From: Prevotella sp. UBA3776
GTDB lineage: Bacteria; Bacteroidota; Bacteroidia; Bacteroidales; Bacteroidaceae
Direction: 5' to 3'
Length of the DNA: 64,000 nt
Assembly (NCBI GenBank): GCA_002369515.1
Contig: DFFM01000018.1
Location: forward strand, 9,983-73,982
Shown here piece after piece: positions 34,656-42,526 of the stretch (its first letter is position 1; the number at the start of each line of letters is the position of its first letter). A program made the position numbers and the translations under genes. The notes under the pieces were generated by a model. It saw nothing but the letters and a program-made list of their open reading frames with translations. It searched no databases and was not told the DNA's origin.

Positions 34656-35954
34656 GTGGTAAAGAATCAGATAGACATCATCACCATGGGGTGTTCGAAG
34701 AACTTGGTTGATAGCGAATTGCTGATGAAGCAGTTCGAGGCCAACGGCTATACGTGTACGCACGACAGCAAACGTCCTCGCGGCGAAATTGTAGTGATCA
34801 ACACGTGTGGATTCATCAACGACGCCAAGGAGGAAAGCATAAGCACCATTCTGGAGTTTGCACAAGCCAAGGAGCAGGGACGCATCAGAAAACTCTACGT
34901 AATGGGATGTCTGTCTCAACGCTATAAAGACAAGCTCGAGGAAGAAATACCCGAGGTGGACAAATACTACGGCAAATTCGACTATAAACAGCTGCTCACC
35001 GATCTAGGGAAAGCAGAGATCGAGTCCTGCAATGGAGTGCGCCACCTTACCACCCCGCGCCACTATGCCTACCTGAAAATCAGTGAAGGGTGCGACCGAC
35101 ACTGCGCTTATTGCGCAATTCCTATCATTACAGGCAAGCACGTGAGCCGTCCCATGGACGAGATTCTCGATGAGGTGCGCCGACTTGTAGGCCAGGGCGT
35201 GAAAGAGTTTCAGGTCATAGCCCAGGAACTAACTTTCTACGGTCTCGACATTGACGGGAAGCCCCACATCGCCCAATTGATAGAGCAGATGGCCGATATC
35301 CCCGGCGTGAAATGGATAAGGCTGCACTATGCTTATCCGGCTAATTTCCCCTACGACCTGCTCAGAGTGATGCGCGAGAAACCCAATGTATGCAAGTATC
35401 TCGACATTGCCTTGCAACACATCTCGGACAATATGCTCACGGCCATGCACCGACATGTAACCAAAGCAGAGACCTACCAGTTGGTGAGCCGTCTGCGCCA
35501 GGAGGTGCCAGACATTCATCTGCGCACCACGCTGATGGTAGGGTTCCCAGGTGAAACTGATGCCGATTTTGAGGAACTGATGGAGTTCACACGATGGGCT
35601 CGCTTTGAGCGCATGGGAGCCTTTGCCTACTCGGAGGAGGAAGACACCTACAGTGGCATGAACTATAAGGACGACGTGCCGCCCGAGGTGAAGCAAAAAC
35701 GGCTGGACCGGCTCATGGCTCTGCAACAAGAAATCAGTGCGGAAATAGAGGCAGAGAAGGTGGGTACAGTCATGCGCGTCATCATCGACCGTAAGGAGGG
35801 TGATTACTATGTGGGACGCACTGAATTCTGTTCGCCCGAGGTTGACCCCGAAGTGCTGATTCCCGCCGAAACGAAACGTCTGCACTTGGGAAGATTCTAC
35901 CAAGTGAAGATTACACATTCAGAAGAATTTGATTTATACGGAATTGTGCAATGA
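34656..35954 (+). CDS. rimO: Ribosomal protein S12 methylthiotransferase RimO
   Basis: The 432-residue radical SAM methylthiotransferase acts on an aspartate of S12. N-terminal cluster cysteines are Cys13 (MGCSKN), Cys51 (NTCGF) and Cys85 (MGCLSQ). The radical SAM triplet is Cys146/150/153 (CDRHCAYC). A C-terminal TRAM domain follows (VIIDRKEGDYYVGRTEF). The start codon is GTG. Its stop overlaps the next start (ATGA 35951-35954). Confidence 0.96.
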   Translation: MVKNQIDIITMGCSKNLVDSELLMKQFEANGYTCTHDSKRPRGEIVVINTCGFINDAKEESISTILEFAQAKEQGRIRKLYVMGCLSQRYKDKLEEEIPEVDKYYGKFDYKQLLTDLGKAEIESCNGVRHLTTPRHYAYLKISEGCDRHCAYCAIPIITGKHVSRPMDEILDEVRRLVGQGVKEFQVIAQELTFYGLDIDGKPHIAQLIEQMADIPGVKWIRLHYAYPANFPYDLLRVMREKPNVCKYLDIALQHISDNMLTAMHRHVTKAETYQLVSRLRQEVPDIHLRTTLMVGFPGETDADFEELMEFTRWARFERMGAFAYSEEEDTYSGMNYKDDVPPEVKQKRLDRLMALQQEISAEIEAEKVGTVMRVIIDRKEGDYYVGRTEFCSPEVDPEVLIPAETKRLHLGRFYQVKITHSEEFDLYGIVQ

Positions 35955-36244
35955 ACAACAAGGATTTCATAGCAGAGTTGTCCAGGCGTATGGGATTCAC
36001 CCAGGACGACACCCAGAAAGTGATGCGCACGGCCATCGACGCCATGAGCGAGAGTCTGCAGAACGGTGACACCGTGCTGCTGCCCAACTTTGGCACTTTC
36101 GAAGTGAAAAAGCGTATGGAACGAGTGGTCGTGAATCCTTCTACTCGCAAGCGCATGCTTGTACCGCCCAAGTTGGTGTTGGGATTCAAACCCGTGGCCG
36201 CCATTAAGGAAAAACTAAAGAATGGAGGACAGGCAAATGAGTAG
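35951..36244 (+). CDS. HU/IHF-family DNA-binding protein (97 aa)
   Basis: The N-terminal helices (MNNKDFIAELSRRMGFTQDD) and the GDTVLLPNFGTFEVKKRMER core are typical of the HU/IHF fold. The DNA-arm proline motif is present as VVNPSTRKRM. It overlaps rimO by four bases and the next HU-type gene by eight, so the three are probably cotranslated. Confidence 0.93.
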   Translation: MNNKDFIAELSRRMGFTQDDTQKVMRTAIDAMSESLQNGDTVLLPNFGTFEVKKRMERVVVNPSTRKRMLVPPKLVLGFKPVAAIKEKLKNGGQANE

Positions 36245-38087
36245 GATTTCTGTAGCAGAAATAGCGAGGGTCATTGCCAAGAAACACAAAATGACCATCC
36301 GTGAGAGCGAAAAGTTCGTCACGGCATTTATTGATGTCATAAACAATGGCTTGCGATATGAGAAGCAGGTCAAGATCAAAGGTCTGGGAACCTTCAAAGT
36401 GATTGACACCAAGAATCGCAAGAGCGTTAACATCAAGACTGGCGAGGCCATTGTCATTGAGGGTAGGGGGAAAATAACTTTCACGCCCGATGCTGTTATG
36501 CGCGATCTGGTCAACAAGCCTTTCTCTCAGTTTGAAACCGTAGAACTCAACGACGGGGTCAACTTTGAGGACATCGAACAGGTTTTCGCAACCGGCAAGG
36601 AAGACGATGCACTAGCCTACGAGGCGCTATTCGCCGCTGATGTTGTGCAATCTGAAGAACCAGAGTCCGTCTTGACCACAAAACCCGAAATCGTCGATGA
36701 GCTCGAACCTGTTGAAGAGACTGATGAGGAATCTGGACTCATCGAGACTCCCGAAACCGCCCCCATTGCGGGTACTGAACCCGAGCCCGTTGCAGTTCCC
36801 GAACCCGAGCCCGTTGCGGTTCCCGAACCCGAGCCCGTTGCAGTTCCCGACCCCGAGCCAGAAGAGGAACCCAAGTCCGAATCCGACGAGTCCCCTGAAT
36901 CCGAACTCATAGAGGTTTCCGAAACTGAATCCATCGCAGTTCCTGAAACTGAGCCCCAAGAGGAACCCAAGTCCGAATCCGATGAGTCCCCTAAATCTGG
37001 ACTTATAGAGGCTTCCGAAACTGAGTCCATTGCGGTTACCGAACCCGAAGAGAAACCCAAGTCCGAAGAGGACCCCGAGCCCACTAGAGAAACGGCCGAA
37101 AAAGAGACGGCTGATGAAGAATTGCTGGAAGTGGAGCCTGTTGGGGAATCTCGGGTGAACACCCACATTTTTGAGGATCGTAAGGCAAGCCTGCTGCAAC
37201 ACTATCGTGACTACAGCGAGGAATTGGAATACCAACTCGATAGACAAAAGAATTACAGAAAGTGGTTTGCCCTGATTTCCTGCCTTCTGATCGTGGCGGC
37301 TGGCGTGGGAGGATATTATGCCGGTTCCAAGATCATGAAGGACAAACTCGATGAGCAGTATCAGTCGATGCTTGTGGATAATGTGTCGCCCGATTCCATT
37401 TCGAGCATGATGGAACAGGAGGCCAAAGCCGACTCGTCAGCCAAGGCTGCGCGGTTGGCGAAACTCAGAGAAGAGACTGATTTGAGGATGAAAGCCCGCC
37501 AGCAATCCACCCAAACCAATACAGCCTACGAGACAGCCCGTGAGCGTGCAAAGGAAATAACCACAATCAAATCAGAACAGGAAAGAGCAGAAAAAGAGAG
37601 GTTCGAAGCCGACCTCAAGGCTAAGGCACAAGCCAGGGAGCAAAAACTGAAAGCCGAAGCTGAAGCAAAGAAACTCGCCGAAGCTGAAGCTGCGGCACAG
37701 AAAGCTGCTGCACAGAAAGCTGCGGCACAGAAAGCTGCTGCACAGAAAGCTGCGGCACAGAAAGCTGCTGCTCCAAAGACGGCAACGGCTAAACCTTCAT
37801 CCCAATCAGCCAAGGGCCAGCCAAATGCAGGGAAGGTGATTCCCGTCTCTCCGTCAAAATACGAGCAGATGAGTGCAGCCGTGCGTTTGGGTGCCTATCG
37901 CATCGTGGGAATTGACCAAACCATAACCGTCAGGAAAGGCCAGACGCTGAAGTCCATCTCGAAAGCTTATTTCGGACCGGGCATGGAGTGTTATGTTGAG
38001 GCGTTGAACGGCGGCATCAAGGAAGTGAGTGAAGGGCAGAAACTTAAAATACCCAAATTGGAACTCAAAAAGAAGGGCAACAAATAA
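36237..38087 (+). CDS. HU-domain, membrane-anchored, LysM-type protein with Pro/Glu and Ala repeats (616 aa)
   Basis: Residues about 1-95 form a second HU/IHF-like domain (SVAEIARVIAKKHKMTIRES, VKIKGLGTFKVIDTKNRKSV). Residues about 130-300 are acidic Glu/Pro/Ser repeats. A single membrane segment follows (WFALISCLLIVAAGVGGYYAG, about 343-363), then a charged coiled coil and five AAAQK-type repeats. A C-terminal LysM-like domain ends the protein (ITVRKGQTLKSISKAYFGPG, about 560-612). The layout puts a nucleoid-type domain in the cytoplasm and a glycan-binding-type domain in the periplasm, so it may link chromosome and envelope (inference). ATG 36222 would add five residues. Three DNA tandem repeat tracts lie within it. 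Confidence 0.82.
   Translation: MSRISVAEIARVIAKKHKMTIRESEKFVTAFIDVINNGLRYEKQVKIKGLGTFKVIDTKNRKSVNIKTGEAIVIEGRGKITFTPDAVMRDLVNKPFSQFETVELNDGVNFEDIEQVFATGKEDDALAYEALFAADVVQSEEPESVLTTKPEIVDELEPVEETDEESGLIETPETAPIAGTEPEPVAVPEPEPVAVPEPEPVAVPDPEPEEEPKSESDESPESELIEVSETESIAVPETEPQEEPKSESDESPKSGLIEASETESIAVTEPEEKPKSEEDPEPTRETAEKETADEELLEVEPVGESRVNTHIFEDRKASLLQHYRDYSEELEYQLDRQKNYRKWFALISCLLIVAAGVGGYYAGSKIMKDKLDEQYQSMLVDNVSPDSISSMMEQEAKADSSAKAARLAKLREETDLRMKARQQSTQTNTAYETARERAKEITTIKSEQERAEKERFEADLKAKAQAREQKLKAEAEAKKLAEAEAAAQKAAAQKAAAQKAAAQKAAAQKAAAPKTATAKPSSQSAKGQPNAGKVIPVSPSKYEQMSAAVRLGAYRIVGIDQTITVRKGQTLKSISKAYFGPGMECYVEALNGGIKEVSEGQKLKIPKLELKKKGNK
36777..36848 (+). repeat. Three 24-bp tandem units (EPEPVAVP)
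   Basis: Units at 36777-36800, 36801-36824 and 36825-36848 are nearly identical and stay in frame in the HU-LysM gene. Confidence 0.9.
36864..37040 (+). repeat. Two tandem copies of a 96-bp unit
   Basis: GAGGAACCCAAGTCCGAATC at 36864 recurs at 36960 with the following about 80 bases also repeated (SETESIAV at the end of each copy). Length is a multiple of three. Confidence 0.85.
37689..37763 (+). repeat. Five 15-bp tandem units (AAAQK)
   Basis: GCTGCGGCACAGAAA and GCTGCTGCACAGAAA alternate, so there is a 30-bp higher-order period. Confidence 0.9.
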
Positions 38088-38129
38088 TCGCTGCCTCGAC
38101 TCTCCACTGGCAAGAAAAACGAAAACATG

Positions 38130-38168
38130 AAAAGTTTCTTAAAATGTAGGTTTTAAGAAACTTTTTTA
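38130..38168 (+). terminator. Terminator after the HU-LysM gene
   Basis: AAAAGTTTCTTAAAA (38130-38144) pairs with TTTTAAGAAACTTTT (38151-38165), running into T residues. Confidence 0.85.
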
Positions 38169-38204
38169 ATATTATTTAGTCACTATTTTTCGGCTATAAG
38201 GCCA

Positions 38205-38220
38205 TATATTTGTACTTTTG
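38205..38220 (+). promoter_or_regulatory. Two abutting -7 elements before the Bat operon
   Basis: TATATTTG (38205-38212) and TACTTTTG (38213-38220) both fit TAnnTTTG. Leader to the MoxR ATG is about 35 bases. No clean -33 TTTG. Confidence 0.55.
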
Positions 38221-38257
38221 CACCACTTAGAAGAAATCATAAAAAATCATTACAATT

Positions 38258-39253
38258 ATGGCAGAAGCTATTGATATACGCGAGTTGAACATCTTGATAG
38301 AACAACAAAGCGCATTCGTAACAAAACTCACCAGTGGCATGGATCGTGTCATTGTAGGTCAGAAACATCTTGTTGATTCGCTGCTTATTGGTTTGCTCAG
38401 CGATGGCCACATACTCTTGGAAGGTGTGCCAGGGTTGGCCAAGACATTGGCCATCAAGACATTGGCACAGCTGATTGACTCCGACTACAGCCGTATTCAG
38501 TTCACCCCCGACCTGCTTCCCGCCGATGTCATCGGTACGATGATCTATTCGCAGAAAGACGAGAATTACCAGGTGAAGAAAGGCCCCGTGTTTGCCAACT
38601 TCGTGCTGGCCGACGAAATCAACCGTGCTCCGGCAAAGGTGCAGAGTGCTCTGCTTGAAGCTATGCAGGAGCATCAGGTGACCATTGGCAGCGAGACGTT
38701 CCCCTTGCCCAGCCCGTTCCTTGTGATGGCTACACAGAACCCCATCGAGCAGGAAGGAACCTATCCGCTTCCCGAGGCACAGGTGGATCGATTCATGCTC
38801 AAGGTGGTGATAGACTATCCCACCATTGACGAGGAGAAAAAGATTATCCGTGAGAACATTCAGGGCGGGTTGCCTGAAGTTTCGCCCGTCACTACGGCAA
38901 AGGACATCCTGAGTGCTCGCGAAGTGGTGCGCGAAGTCTATATTGACGAGAAAATAGAGCAGTACATAGCAGACATTGTTTTTGCCACCCGCTACCCCGA
39001 CCGCTACGGACTGAACGAACTCAACGACATGATAACATTCGGAGGCTCGCCCCGTGCCAGCATCAATCTGGCCAAGGCTGCCCGTGCCTATGCATTCATA
39101 AAGCGCCGTGGCTATGTGAAACCCGAGGATGTGCGCGCCGTGGTTCACGACGTACTCCGTCACCGCATTGGCCTCTCCTACGAGGCTGAGGCCAGCAATG
39201 TTTCCAGCGAGCATATCATCAGCAAGATTGTCAACAAGGTCGAAGTGCCCTAA
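38258..39253 (+). CDS. MoxR-type AAA+ ATPase, first gene of Bat operon
   Basis: The 331-residue product has Walker A in LLEGVPGLAKT, Walker B in FVLADEINRAP, sensor LVMATQNPIEQEGTYPLPEAQ and a C-terminal lid (FGGSPRASINLAKAARAYA). MoxR ATPases act as chaperones or metal-insertion factors for von Willebrand factor A proteins, and here the gene heads an operon with VWA and DUF58 genes, the Bacteroides aerotolerance set. Confidence 0.94.
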   Translation: MAEAIDIRELNILIEQQSAFVTKLTSGMDRVIVGQKHLVDSLLIGLLSDGHILLEGVPGLAKTLAIKTLAQLIDSDYSRIQFTPDLLPADVIGTMIYSQKDENYQVKKGPVFANFVLADEINRAPAKVQSALLEAMQEHQVTIGSETFPLPSPFLVMATQNPIEQEGTYPLPEAQVDRFMLKVVIDYPTIDEEKKIIRENIQGGLPEVSPVTTAKDILSAREVVREVYIDEKIEQYIADIVFATRYPDRYGLNELNDMITFGGSPRASINLAKAARAYAFIKRRGYVKPEDVRAVVHDVLRHRIGLSYEAEASNVSSEHIISKIVNKVEVP

Positions 39254-39363
39254 GAATGCTCTGCAAGGTCGAAGTTGTCCTTGAGAAATCCTGCTCGTTG
39301 ACTTCGTACTGGAAAGGAGTTTAATACAAGTTTTTTTTGAATAGAGAACAAGAAAAATAACTG

Positions 39364-40239
39364 ATGACCGAGACTTCTGAGTTGCTTAAGAAAGTAAGGA
39401 AGATTGAAATCAAGACCCGTGGATTGAGCGCCAATATATTTGCAGGCCAGTACCACTCGGCTTTCAAGGGGAGGGGCATGGCTTTCAGTGAAGTGCGCGA
39501 ATATCAGTTTGGCGACGATGTACGCGACATCGACTGGAACGTGACGGCCCGTTTCCACAAACCCTACGTGAAAGTGTTCGAAGAAGAACGCGAGCTAACC
39601 GTGATGCTGCTCATTGACGTCAGCGGCTCGCTCGACTTCGGCACTCAGCGCCAGATGAAAAAGGACATGGTGGCCGAGATTGCCGCAACACTGGCTTTCA
39701 GCGCCATACAGAACAACGATAAGATAGGGGTGGTGTTCTTCTCCGACAAGATAGAGAAATACATTCCGCCGAAGAAAGGGCGTAAGCACATCCTATACAT
39801 CATCCGCGAAATGCTCGACTTCCATCCTGAGAGCCAACGCACCGATGTGAAGATGGCCGTTGAGTTTCTGACAAGTGTCATCAAGCGTCGTTGCACAGCT
39901 TTCATACTGAGTGACTTCTACGTGCGCAATGATTTTGAGAACGCACTGACCATCTGTAATCGCAAGCACGACGTGGTGGCCATTCAGGTTTACGATTTGC
40001 GGGCCAAACAGCTGCCCGATGTGGGCTTGATGCGTCTGGTAGATGCCGAGACCGGCCATGAGATGTACATAGACACGGGCAGCAAGAAAGTGCGACGTGC
40101 CCACACGGCTTTCTGGATGAACCGACAGGCAAACCTGCGGCAGACGTTCAACAAGAGCAATGTCGATAATGTTTCGATAGCCACCAATGAGGACTATGTC
40201 AAGGCATTGCTCCAGTTGTTTGCCATGAGGGGCGTTTGA
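39364..40239 (+). CDS. DUF58 family protein of Bat operon
   Basis: The 291-residue product has the DUF58 signature GRGMAFSEVREYQFGDDVRDIDWNVTAR shortened across about 38-65, then a VWA-like region with VMLLIDVSGSLDFG (a metal-site DxSxS). No membrane segment, so cytosolic. The 110-base gap after the MoxR gene shows no terminator. Confidence 0.92.
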   Translation: MTETSELLKKVRKIEIKTRGLSANIFAGQYHSAFKGRGMAFSEVREYQFGDDVRDIDWNVTARFHKPYVKVFEEERELTVMLLIDVSGSLDFGTQRQMKKDMVAEIAATLAFSAIQNNDKIGVVFFSDKIEKYIPPKKGRKHILYIIREMLDFHPESQRTDVKMAVEFLTSVIKRRCTAFILSDFYVRNDFENALTICNRKHDVVAIQVYDLRAKQLPDVGLMRLVDAETGHEMYIDTGSKKVRRAHTAFWMNRQANLRQTFNKSNVDNVSIATNEDYVKALLQLFAMRGV

Positions 40240-40270
40240 GTGGCGCTGGAAGAAAAGGAATACAAACAAC

Positions 40271-40333
40271 CACCGAGGAGTTAAATTTTGAACAGAACAA
40301 ATCATTCACCGAGGAGTATAATTTTGAAAAGAA
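40271..40333 (+). repeat. Duplicated ribosome-binding and start region (36-bp period)
   Basis: 27 bases at 40271-40297 and 40307-40333 match except for three positions. Each contains CACCGAGGAG followed by ATTTTGAA, i.e. a purine-rich GAGGAG and a TTG eight to ten bases later. Both TTG codons (40288 and 40324) are in frame with the downstream gene. Confidence 0.85.
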
Positions 40334-41394
40334 TCATAGCTAACATTTTGTTTCTGCTGACAGCTCTGGCGGCATCTGCGCAGGTGAACGTCGAGTCAAG
40401 CATCGACTCCATGGAGATTTTCATTGGCGAGCAGGTTCACCTGACCGTGAGTGTCACCCTAAAGCACGGGCAGCGCCTGTCTATGCCTGTGTTCAAACCG
40501 TCGGAGCAAATCACTCCAGGTGTTGAGGTGCTGAGCGAAGGAATGGCTGACACGTCAGAGCTGGACAACAATATGGTGCGCGTGTCAAAGCAGTACACCC
40601 TGACCTCTTTCGATGAGAACCTCTACTATCTACCGCCCGTTAAGGTGAAGGTTGACGGCAAGGATTATGCGTCAAAAAATCTCGCGCTCAAAGTGCTCAC
40701 GGTGCCTGTAGATACCCTTCATCCCAACCAGTTCTTTCCGCCTAAGGGCGTACAGGACAACCCATTTCTTTGGAGTGAATGGAGCGGAATCTTTTGGTTG
40801 AGTGTAATTGCTCTAATTCTTTTTGTTATAGCTGTTTACCTGCGCATTCGTTTGCGTGAAAACAAGCCCATCATTGCCAGCGTAAAGATCATTAAGCGTG
40901 TGCCTCCACACCAAAAGGCCATGCAGCAGATTGAGCAGATCAAGGCCGATAGGCTGGTTACTTCCGAGAACCAGAAAGAATACTACACCAAACTCACCGA
41001 CACGCTGCGAAAATACATCGAGGAGCGCTTTGGCTTCAATGCCATGGAGATGACCTCCGATGAAATCATCGAGCGTCTGCAACAAACCGACGACCGGCGC
41101 ATGATAGACGAGTTGCGCGAGTTGTTCACTACGGCTGACCTGGTGAAGTTTGCCAAGTATTCAACGCTCATCAATGAGAACGACGCAAATCTTGTCAACG
41201 CCATAGAGTTTATCAATACCACGAAGTTGGAAAACCAGCCTACCGAAGAGCGCATCGAGCCGCAGCTCACCGAGCAAGACAAGCGGAGCATCCGTTCGCG
41301 CAACACCACAAAGTGGATGTTGTGGATCATTTTCTCCCTGTGTATTGCCCTGATGGTTTACGTTGCCTATCAGCTCTTTCTGTTGTTTGGGTAA
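40288..41394 (+). CDS. Bat operon membrane protein (BatD-like small form, DUF4381-type region)
   Basis: The product is 368 residues from TTG 40288, or 356 from TTG 40324. The second start gives a clean signal peptide (KRIIANILFLLTALAASAQ). A beta-rich extracytoplasmic domain (about 30-160) follows, then a membrane segment (IFWLSVIALILFVIAVYL) and a cytosolic helical part (EYYTKLTDTLRKYIEERFGF). A last membrane segment lies near the C-terminus. The arrangement is that of the protein between the DUF58 and BatA genes in Bacteroidales Bat operons. The exact role is unknown. Which TTG is used cannot be decided by eye because the region is duplicated. Confidence 0.8.
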   Translation: MNRTNHSPRSIILKRIIANILFLLTALAASAQVNVESSIDSMEIFIGEQVHLTVSVTLKHGQRLSMPVFKPSEQITPGVEVLSEGMADTSELDNNMVRVSKQYTLTSFDENLYYLPPVKVKVDGKDYASKNLALKVLTVPVDTLHPNQFFPPKGVQDNPFLWSEWSGIFWLSVIALILFVIAVYLRIRLRENKPIIASVKIIKRVPPHQKAMQQIEQIKADRLVTSENQKEYYTKLTDTLRKYIEERFGFNAMEMTSDEIIERLQQTDDRRMIDELRELFTTADLVKFAKYSTLINENDANLVNAIEFINTTKLENQPTEERIEPQLTEQDKRSIRSRNTTKWMLWIIFSLCIALMVYVAYQLFLLFG

Positions 41395-41421
41395 GGAATT
41401 TGTTTAGAACGAGAATCATAT

Positions 41422-42420
41422 ATGGAATTTGCCAATAAGGAATATCTGCTTTTGCTTCTGTTGCTCATACCCTACGTCATGTGGTATTTCCTCTACAGAA
41501 AGAAAACCGAACCCACCATGCGGATGAGCGACACTTATGCCTATCAGTATGCGCCGAAGAGTTGGAAAATAAGATTAATCCATCTGCCCATGCTGCTGCG
41601 CGCTATCGCCTTCACACTTGTCGTGCTGGCTTTGGCCCGTCCACAGACCCACAACTCGTGGGGCAGCAAGACTGTTGAGGGCATTGACATTATGCTCTCC
41701 ATGGACGTATCCACGAGTATGCTGGCCGAAGACCTCAAACCCAACCGCATCGAGGCGGCCAAAAGCGTGGCAGGTGAGTTTATTTCTGGTCGCCCGAGCG
41801 ACAACATTGGTTTGACCATCTTTGCAGGCGAGGCCTTTACGCAGTGTCCCATGACGACCGACCACCAGTCGTTGCTCAATTTGTTGCACAATGTGCGCAC
41901 CGACATTGCCGCCCGCGGGCTTATCCAAGACGGCACCGCCATAGGTATGGGATTGGCCAATGCTGTGAGCCGTCTGAAGGACAGCAAAGCCAAAAGCAAG
42001 GTGGTCATCCTCCTCACCGATGGCAGCAACAACAGCGGTGACCTTTCGCCACTCACCTCGGCACAGATAGCAAAGAGTCTGGGCATCAGAGTTTATACCA
42101 TTGCCGTGGGGACCAACGGCGTGGCACCTTATCCGATGATTGTCGGCGGTACTACCCAGTACGTAAACATGCGCGCCGACGTTGATACCGAGACACTGAG
42201 TCAGATTGCGGCTCAGACTGATGGCAATTTCTACCGTGCCACGAACACCGCCGAATTGAAGAATATCTATCGTGACATCGACAAACTGGAGAAAACCAAG
42301 ATGGACGTTAAGAAATTCAGCAAGCGATACGAAGCCTATCAGCCCTTTGCCTTGGGTGCAGTTCTTGTTTTGCTGTTGGAGATTCTGTTGCGTCTGACGG
42401 TATTCCGGCGCATTCCATAG
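41422..42420 (+). CDS. batA: BatA: membrane VWA-domain protein
   Basis: The 332-residue product has two N-terminal membrane segments (YLLLLLLLIPYVMWYFLY; LLRAIAFTLVVLALARP), a VWA domain with the MIDAS motif MDVSTSM near 90-98 and TDGSNN, and a C-terminal membrane helix (FALGAVLVLLLEILLRL). The VWA domain faces the periplasm or cytoplasm depending on topology, which I cannot settle. Bat proteins were named for aerotolerance in Bacteroides fragilis. Confidence 0.92.
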   Translation: MEFANKEYLLLLLLLIPYVMWYFLYRKKTEPTMRMSDTYAYQYAPKSWKIRLIHLPMLLRAIAFTLVVLALARPQTHNSWGSKTVEGIDIMLSMDVSTSMLAEDLKPNRIEAAKSVAGEFISGRPSDNIGLTIFAGEAFTQCPMTTDHQSLLNLLHNVRTDIAARGLIQDGTAIGMGLANAVSRLKDSKAKSKVVILLTDGSNNSGDLSPLTSAQIAKSLGIRVYTIAVGTNGVAPYPMIVGGTTQYVNMRADVDTETLSQIAAQTDGNFYRATNTAELKNIYRDIDKLEKTKMDVKKFSKRYEAYQPFALGAVLVLLLEILLRLTVFRRIP

Positions 42421-42526
42421 CTCGCGGAAAGCGATAAAGTGGAAAGGAAGAAATAAATGGTAAACAAATTGCCAGAAAAAAGTAATAAACCAGTAAATTT
42501 AGTTAAGTAAGAAGAAAGAGTGCTAC

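Noticed and set aside
37689..37763. Repetitive Ala/Gln stretch as a sign of assembly error
   Set aside because: Units are in frame, alternate in a regular way and are followed by a sensible LysM-like domain, so they look genuine.
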